Below are positions 59,477-64,000 of a stretch of 64,000 nt of DNA, piece after piece. A model generated the notes under the pieces. It searched no databases. It was not told the origin of the DNA and saw only the letters and a list, made by a program, of their open reading frames with translations. Made by a program: the position numbers and the translations under genes. The stretch is from Actinoplanes sp. TBRC 11911 (GTDB taxonomy: Bacteria > Actinomycetota > Actinomycetes > Mycobacteriales > Micromonosporaceae), in assembly GCF_012933445.1 (NCBI RefSeq), contig NZ_JABBNC010000003.1:186001-250000 (forward strand), read 5' to 3'. How positions within the stretch are numbered: position 1 is the first letter of the stretch; every line of letters begins with the position of its first letter.

Positions 59477-59893
59477 TTGAAGGACATTGAGGTCAGCGAC
59501 GAGGCTTACGAGAAGATCTCGTTCGCCGCGAACATCGCCGGGATCAGCTTGGCCGTGGCCGTCGACCGACTAATCGCGAAGGCCAGCGAGCCACCGAAAC
59601 ACGCCAAGGACACCGAGAAAACCTCCGAAGTGGACGCGGACGAAATCACCGTCGTCGCGAGCTACCGCGGTCACGAGGTGTCAGGTTTCCTGAACCTGGC
59701 AACCGAACGACTCCGCATCACAGCAGCACCCAAGGCGGAATTGATCAGATCCTACCGATCCCCGAGTAACGCGGCGGTAGAAATCGTGCGCGCACTCAAT
59801 CCCGCCCGGCAGCGCCCAGAAACGAACGGCTGGCGCTTCTTCAACGGTCCCGACGGACAGGTGATCGACCGACACCGTCGACACCGGCCCTGA
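59477..59893 (+). CDS. RHH-like / DUF4357-like small protein
   Basis: A 138-residue protein from the TTG at 59477 (GAGGAGG upstream). Residues ~1-35 (DIEVSDEAYEKISFAANIAG, then ISLAVAVDRLI) resemble a ribbon-helix-helix or coiled dimerisation segment. The C-terminal half (~85-130, SPSNAAVEIVRALNP, then NGWRFFNGPDG) has the pattern of DUF4357 domains, often found with restriction and defence genes. A terminator hairpin follows directly. Confidence 0.65.
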   Translation: MKDIEVSDEAYEKISFAANIAGISLAVAVDRLIAKASEPPKHAKDTEKTSEVDADEITVVASYRGHEVSGFLNLATERLRITAAPKAELIRSYRSPSNAAVEIVRALNPARQRPETNGWRFFNGPDGQVIDRHRRHRP

Positions 59894-59904
59894 CCCCGCT
59901 CAAA

Positions 59905-59942
59905 CGGATGTGGCGCCAACCTTCTGGTCAGCGCCACATCCG
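59905..59942 (+). terminator. 12-bp hairpin terminator
   Basis: CGGATGTGGCGC and GCGCCACATCCG flank a 14-nt loop and are followed by CGTTCTTG. It lies 11 nt after the stop of the gene at 59477. Confidence 0.8.
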
Positions 59943-59952
59943 CGTTCTTGCA

Positions 59953-60018
59953 GTGGAGGTGCTGTCGGCTTACTTGAACCCAGTGGTTCATGTACGGCCC
60001 CTGCACACCGCACTTGCC
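59953..60018 (+). repeat. Dispersed repeat, partial copy D
   Basis: Only the tail half is present: GTGGAGGTGCTGTCGGCTTA then CTTGAACCC, followed by a diverged remainder. It sits directly after the terminator of the previous gene. The rest of 60019-60230 holds nothing recognisable. Confidence 0.6.
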
Positions 60019-60230
60019 GACAGCCCATTCCTCGGCAGGTCAACACCCATCGACCAGCCGTAAACGGGCATCGCCGGATCTGACTTGCCTCCGGCGCGCG
60101 ACGGCAAGCCTCTTCACCGAGCGCTCGCTGCGGCCCAAATCATCAGGGACGCAGGCCGGAGGCTAGGGGTGCTTCGTCTGATGCGCGGGGGCGACCGGTC
60201 GATACTGCCACATCGAGTAAGTTGACGAGT

Positions 60231-60560
60231 ATGGATGAGCCAGACTGGGACAAAGAGCCCGAGGCCGAGCCTGTCTGGGTGTGGGACGCTAGGCACGGTT
60301 CTGTGGACGGCAGCAACGATGTGGTCGGCGAGCCATCGGGCATCGATGAGATCCGCGAACGTCACCCCAAGGCGTACGACCGCTGGACGGGCCGCGCTGA
60401 CGCCGAGCTCGCTGCGGGATATCTCGCCGGTCGCACGATCGAGGAACTTGCTGTGGAGTTTCAGCGGCAACCGAGCGCTATCCGACGCCGCTTGGAAAAG
60501 ATCGCGTTCGCGGCGATGACCCAGGCGCGTAGCAGACCGAGCGAGATTGAGCCCAGCTGA
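60231..60560 (+). CDS. Small HTH-like hypothetical protein
   Basis: A 109-residue protein. An acidic N terminus (MDEPDWDKEPEAEPVWVWDA) leads to a C-terminal helix-turn-helix-like segment (ELAAGYLAGRTIEELAVEFQ, then RQPSAIRRRLEKI), a pattern like the GAIRSRL-type helices found at the ends of some actinobacterial helicase and regulator proteins. It may bind DNA. Confidence 0.6.
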   Translation: MDEPDWDKEPEAEPVWVWDARHGSVDGSNDVVGEPSGIDEIRERHPKAYDRWTGRADAELAAGYLAGRTIEELAVEFQRQPSAIRRRLEKIAFAAMTQARSRPSEIEPS

Positions 60561-60607
60561 CGCGTGGCGGCCGCACGCGAGTACCAGACCAGCTATGCAA
60601 GACCCTC

Positions 60608-60909
60608 TTGGCGGTGGCGACCGATGATCTTGCCGTGGACCTGCTGTCCGCTTCCATGAAGCGCGCCGACCGGATGCGGCGACTCCGCGAAGCCCTCAAG
60701 ACGGCCGCTTCCGCCTCGCGATGGGTGACCACCGCACCGTGGGGTCTCCGGGGGCTCGGCCCCCGGAGCAGATATAGAGGGAGGCCCCAGTCCGCGCTTT
60801 CCGCGGACAGGGGCCTCCGCCTCTCGTGGAGCTGCTGTCGGCTTACTTGAACCCCGCCGACCAGATACACCAGCTCCGCGATGCCCTCGCCAAACTGCCC
60901 GAGCACTGA
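60608..60909 (+). repeat. Dispersed hairpin repeat, copies F and B in tandem
   Basis: Copy F (60608-60720) has only the coding-like tail, VDLLSASMKRADRMRRLREA. Copy B (60727-60909) is full: GACCACCGCACCGTGGG, hairpin CCGGGGGC-TCG-GCCCCCGG, an inner TCCGCG-CTTT-CCGCGGA-type stem, then VELLSAYLNPADQIHQLRDA and LAKLPEH before a TGA. The peptide is better conserved than the DNA between copies. Confidence 0.7.
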
Positions 60910-61227
60910 CGGGTCCCGAGGCCCGCACCCCGAGGCTTCGGGGCCTCGGCGTCCGGCAGCCACTCGCGGAGCGTGCGTTCCAGCAAGTCCGGGTCGGCCG
61001 ACGGGCGCGGGTACCGCGTCCAGAGCCGGCTCAGGCAGCCGCCGCCACGGTGCAGGAATCGCACCTTCAACCAAAATGAGCGCACACCCGGGTGCGCGGT
61101 CGCGCCGGGACTGAACGGCCGGGCTGGGCAACCGCACGCGCAGCATGGCGTGGCCGACCGCAGCCTCCAGCACGAGACCTAGTCGGTGCGCTATTTCATC
61201 GCTACTTTGCTCTGCCAGCGGGCCGCA
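60910..61227. other. Stretch without a convincing gene
   Basis: A short minus-strand segment (CLSRLWTRYPRPSADPDLLE then RTLREWLPDAEAPKPRG, about 60930-61060) looks protein-like and may be a gene remnant. A palindrome GCACCCGGGTGC lies near 61085. Nothing else is supported. Confidence 0.35.
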
Positions 61228-61794
61228 CTACAAGCCAGGGGGCAGGCCTTGGGACTCAAACCAAGCCAGGTCCTCCGCCTCGACTCGACCCCAGAAGAAC
61301 TGCAACCTGATGCGAAGAAGGCGTCGCCCGGACGGGGTCATGCCAGCGACGCGCTTATCCTGAAGTTCAGTGACCCGAGAAGCATAAGTTTGGATCGTCG
61401 TAAAATCAGCCGCATGCACTGAGTACTCATTTTCTTCGAGATGTCCAGGCAGCGCAGCGAGAGGGTGACTATTGAAGGAGTACTTTGGACCGCCCTCGAC
61501 CTTACTAGGAACTTCCAGCGCCAAGGCCTGCCGCTCTTCGTCAGACCTCGCCGAAATCCGCGAAACACGAGCCAGAGACAGAACGCCGCGTTGCTCAATC
61601 GTGCAGCACTGTGAAACCACGATATAGTAAGACTGTTTAATCGATTGGAGAACGACCGGCTGATCGGCGGCGGGCGGCTCCTCGGGGCCACGAGCATAAT
61701 GAAGCGGCCATGAAAGCTTCGGCAAACACAGGCCAGCCAAAAGGTCGCCCTGCCGAAGGGTGGCGGTCTTTTCGGGCGCGACTTCAAGCCACAT
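61228..61794 (-). CDS. Hypothetical protein, third gene of the TIGR04255 operon
   Basis: A 188-residue protein with no family that I recognise. An N-terminal TLRQGDLLAGLCLPKLSWPL leads to a beta-strand/Cys segment SYYIVVSQCCTIEQRGVLSL, then a basic C terminus. The QGD and SQCCTIE elements may be functional. It lies 5 nt after the preceding gene. Confidence 0.7.
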   Translation of the reverse strand: MWLEVAPEKTATLRQGDLLAGLCLPKLSWPLHYARGPEEPPAADQPVVLQSIKQSYYIVVSQCCTIEQRGVLSLARVSRISARSDEERQALALEVPSKVEGGPKYSFNSHPLAALPGHLEENEYSVHAADFTTIQTYASRVTELQDKRVAGMTPSGRRLLRIRLQFFWGRVEAEDLAWFESQGLPPGL

Positions 61795-61799
61795 AAGTA

Positions 61800-62306
61800 T
61801 CAGTCTTCGTCGATTATATCGAAGTCGATTCCTTCGCTCATGAACCCACCGCCTGAAGCGGTCACCACAGTCCGATAGTCAGCTCCACTGACCTCGCCAA
61901 TCAAGAGGGAAGGTCCCGAATCGAAGTCACGCCAGGCAAATTCTAATAGCGCGCTCAGTGACTTTTGCGTCGACGCCCACAAATCTTCATGGAGTAATGC
62001 AGACAGTGGCACTATATCGCGATGCCGGAAACTTACGGTACCCAGATGACTGCGCATCAAGGCCAATGCGCCGCCCCACCCGCGCGATGTAAGAGCCGAC
62101 TGTTCAAGAAGGAGATCTGCCATCGCGTCGATTGCGCCGGCCGGGCCGGTCGTCTCATGCTCTTCTTCTCGTTCAGCCTGCGGGCTCGGAGTTTGGCGTT
62201 GACGGCGCGCGGTATGCCGGTCGTAGATCTCACCTACTAGCGGGGTCGAGCGGGTAAATGGACGATCCGATGGCTTGAAGGAAACGTTCTTCTCAACGAT
62301 TGGCAT
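61800..62306 (-). CDS. Hypothetical protein, second gene of the TIGR04255 operon
   Basis: A 168-residue protein. The ATG at 62306 has GGAGG 7 nt upstream and overlaps the preceding gene by 14 nt. An N-terminal charged region (RRQRQTPSPQAEREEEHE) is followed by a helical segment (AIDAMADLLLEQSALTSRGW) and an acidic C terminus (GFMSEGIDFDIIDED). No family is recognised. Codon use is AT-richer than in the window as a whole. Confidence 0.7.
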   Translation of the reverse strand: MPIVEKNVSFKPSDRPFTRSTPLVGEIYDRHTARRQRQTPSPQAEREEEHETTGPAGAIDAMADLLLEQSALTSRGWGGALALMRSHLGTVSFRHRDIVPLSALLHEDLWASTQKSLSALLEFAWRDFDSGPSLLIGEVSGADYRTVVTASGGGFMSEGIDFDIIDED

Positions 62307-63048
62307 CAAACACCTCCCGCAAGTGATCCGTAATAGCGGCTTCGAAGGCCATGCGCTCAAGGTCACGCAACTCATCAAGCCTGGTTAGGATCTCACCCGC
62401 CGTAGCGGGGATATCAGCCGGCTCCTTGATGACATCCAAATCCAGCAAGACCGCAGGCGTAGATCCGGGCTTACTAGCGAAGGTCTGAATGAGCTTGATG
62501 TTGTTCTCGGGAATGATTGATTCACTCCGATCGAAGAAGTTTACTACCCTAAAGCCAAGGCTCTCCGGAACATCAACAGAGATGTTGAAATAGTCATTGA
62601 GTTCAACCGGATCGGGGGGAAGGTCAATTGTATTGACGTACCTGATGCCTATCCGTTCAACCTCAGCGGGAGCGGCTACGTCGATGTATGCAGACAGAGC
62701 ACGTTTTATGTCGGAACGAAAGCCTTCCCAGCCCTCGTAAGGTGCGAGCATATGCACCGTAAGATCATTCCTGCCGACACGAATCAATCGGCGCGAATCC
62801 TTTGATGCGAACTCATATATAGGCTGCTGTGCCACGACCCTAAGAGCAGCCACTTCGGCTTCCGTTTCGTCATTGGCAATCTGGAACGAGCTTCCACTGA
62901 TCTGCTTAGGTTCGACCGCGTACGTTTCCTTCAACCTGTCAAACAGCACACTCGGCGTCGAGAACCCCCAGTGTTCGCTCGCCATAAAGTGCGCAGCAAA
63001 GGTTGCCTCCAGGATCGGAGGCTTAAGGTACTCGCGGCGGCCGGCCAC
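62293..63048 (-). CDS. TIGR04255 family protein
   Basis: A 251-residue protein. The family signature is at the N terminus (YLKPPILEATFAAHF), followed by FQIANDETEAEVAAL, then LIRVGRNDLTVHMLAPYEGW, VERIGIRYVNTIDLP and a C-terminal helix ITDHLREVFDAN. TIGR04255 proteins occur sporadically across bacteria and have no assigned function. I start at the GTG at 63048 (GGGAGG 8 nt upstream). It heads a three-gene operon whose lower GC points to acquisition by transfer. Confidence 0.82.
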   Translation of the reverse strand: MAGRREYLKPPILEATFAAHFMASEHWGFSTPSVLFDRLKETYAVEPKQISGSSFQIANDETEAEVAALRVVAQQPIYEFASKDSRRLIRVGRNDLTVHMLAPYEGWEGFRSDIKRALSAYIDVAAPAEVERIGIRYVNTIDLPPDPVELNDYFNISVDVPESLGFRVVNFFDRSESIIPENNIKLIQTFASKPGSTPAVLLDLDVIKEPADIPATAGEILTRLDELRDLERMAFEAAITDHLREVFDANR

Positions 63049-63191
63049 TAGGCCGCCTCCCTGGCTGTGGTCATATGACTACTCCTGGTGACTAGGCGCC
63101 TGCAGTTCAGGATAGCTTTCTCGGCGACCGGTGGGCACGGAGGATTGGTCGAGTTTTGGATACCAAGAGATCGTCGGCCTGGTTGACTCGC

Positions 63192-63560
63192 TCACGCAAC
63201 GCCGCCCGTGTATACGGGCAAGTGGACTAGTTCCGCCGTTGGGGCCCGTCTCCGCTCGATCAGGTCTGGTCGCCGGAGGTGTCCGACCCGCGCACTCGCG
63301 GCCCTCAGAGTCTCATTGGCCTGGCGCTGTTCGGCGTTCTCCTTCGCCAGCCGGCGGTTCCCCTCCAGCAGGTCTGTGCTCGGCCGGTCATGTCGCTCGC
63401 CAGCGTCGGCCTCGGCCTGCCGGATCCAGTTCCGCAACGTCTCGTGATGCACGTTCAACTGCTCTGCCGGGCGCCGGATCGTCGGTTTCGGGTCCGACTC
63501 GCGATACAAACGCACGGCACGCGCTCGCAGCACGTCGGGCTACTTCTTCGGTGCTGCCAC
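63192..63560 (-). pseudogene. IS3-family transposase OrfA remnant
   Basis: A GTG (63560) after GGGGAGGAGG opens VAAPKK, then an in-frame TAG (63540-63542) where OrfA normally has tyrosine (KKYPDEL-type), then LRARAVRLYRESDPKPTIRR and NVHHETLRNWIRQAEADAGE, the HTH and leucine-zipper region of IS3 OrfA. OrfB and the IS ends are absent, so the element is a non-mobile fragment. Confidence 0.75.
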
Positions 63561-63581
63561 GGAGGCCTCCTCCCCTGATTA

Positions 63582-63657
63582 GTCCGCTTACTTGAACCCC
63601 GCGGCACAGGTACACGATCTGCGCGCCGCGCTCGCCGAACACCGTTCGCCAAGCTGA
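63582..63657 (+). repeat. Dispersed repeat, partial copy E
   Basis: GTCCGCTTACTTGAACCCC continues into a frame coding SAYLNPAAQVHDLRAALAEH before a TGA, matching the tail of the copies at 55792, 58621, 59953 and 60830. It is abutted by the IS3 remnant, whose insertion may have removed the hairpin half. Confidence 0.6.
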
Positions 63658-63791
63658 GTCGCCGACCGGTGCCCGAAATCGGCAGGCCAGGCGTCCGCCG
63701 CCCCGCCGTGATCGACTCGGGCGAGACCCGCGCCGTGACTGCCTTGTGGGCTCATACCCTGGAGCCGGCATGACGTGGATCGATTTGGAGG

Positions 63792-64000
63792 TCAACCGTC
63801 GAGTTCATCCCTCGCAGCTCGAATGAACTCATCTCGGGCCTCTGCGAACTGCGTACCTTCATCGACCTGTAACCTGATCAAATCTTTGACGTCGGCCGTG
63901 ATGCCTAAGTCCGACAGCAGTGCGCGCATTAGCTCCATCGCCGCCTGTTCGACGGCTGTCGACCGGGTCAGCAGGACAACTTCTCGATACAGCCGGTCTG
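63792..64000 (-). CDS. Partial CDS at window end, hypothetical
   Basis: The last 69 codons of a minus-strand gene run off the window edge. The visible C terminus (DRLYREVVLLTRSTAVEQAA, then MRALLSDLGITADVKDLIRL, then FAEARDEFIRAARDELDG) is helical and acidic. No family is recognised. Confidence 0.6.
   Translation of the reverse strand, partial: DRLYREVVLLTRSTAVEQAAMELMRALLSDLGITADVKDLIRLQVDEGTQFAEARDEFIRAARDELDG

Noticed and set aside
60843..61085. 80-residue minus-strand gene
   Set aside because: Part of it looks protein-like, but it runs antisense into a dispersed repeat and has no ribosome site; kept only as a possible remnant.
46548..64000. One large integrative element from tRNA-Ala to the window end
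   Set aside because: Housekeeping-like genes lie between, and no integrase, replication gene or duplicated tRNA 3' end is seen; the accessory traits concentrate only after 54 kb.

Overview
The window is chromosomal DNA from a very GC-rich, filamentous-type actinobacterium. The best guess is a member of the Micromonosporaceae close to Actinoplanes. This rests on the strong G/C bias at third codon positions with frequent GTG and TTG starts, an MptB-type mannosyltransferase, many GAF/PP2C/SPFH-type signalling proteins, and a complete monoderm type IV pilus operon of the kind known from the zoospores of Actinoplanes missouriensis. The genus is inferred from content, not proven.

Layout. 0.1-4.5 kb: alanine racemase followed by a tightly coupled trio (SF1-helicase-like ATPase, Beta-family protein, prim-pol). 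4.5-7.2 kb: an SRPBCC protein and a GAF-GAF-PP2C phosphatase. 7.3-10.3 kb: a three-gene translationally coupled operon around a Cas4/AddB-like PD-(D/E)XK nuclease with four candidate Fe-S cysteines. 10.4-15.2 kb: a DUF427 protein, a small operon, an FAD monooxygenase, an MFS transporter and a GlxA-type regulator. 15.2-23.2 kb: the type IV pilus operon pilB-pilT-pilC-pilA-pilD-pilM-pilN-pilO. 23.2-30.2 kb: a GntR regulator, a secreted phytase-like esterase, a lone receiver domain, a secreted cysteine-repeat protein and an SDR-queA pair.

30.3-37.9 kb holds the most striking locus. A class III nucleotide cyclase ends in a GDQVGGDK-type tail. It is coupled to a 728-residue protein with a degenerate P-loop that carries the same GDQVGGDK peptide near its N terminus, encoded by an identical 24-nt DNA stretch. 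Then come an SPFH-like/coiled-coil/vWA protein, a TerY-like vWA protein and a PP2C phosphatase, with a membrane-anchored kinase-like protein convergent to them. This looks like a vWA-PP2C-kinase triad wired to a cyclase and an amyloid-type homotypic signalling motif, and so a candidate undescribed conflict or stress-signalling system. At 38.1-40.2 kb follows a DevS/DevR-like two-component system. An identical 19-bp DosR-like palindromic box lies upstream of the sensor kinase and in the divergent promoter region of the SDR operon and the kinase-like gene, suggesting shared control.

40.2-53.5 kb mixes decayed toxin remnants, a glycine-rich-domain protein, two membrane mannosyltransferases, mtnP, a YqgE-like protein, tRNA-Ala(GGC) followed by a 63-bp tandem repeat, a large secreted subtilase, and small regulators. 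53.5-64 kb is an accessory region: TetR/SDR pair, PIN-toxin remnant, a PD-(D/E)XK protein, an AbiE-type toxin-antitoxin pair with ACTGAACA operators, a decayed HicBA pair (hicA carries an in-frame TGA), a Phd/YoeB-type pair, a lower-GC three-gene operon with a TIGR04255 protein, an IS3 OrfA remnant, and a family of dispersed hairpin repeats not matched by any element I know.
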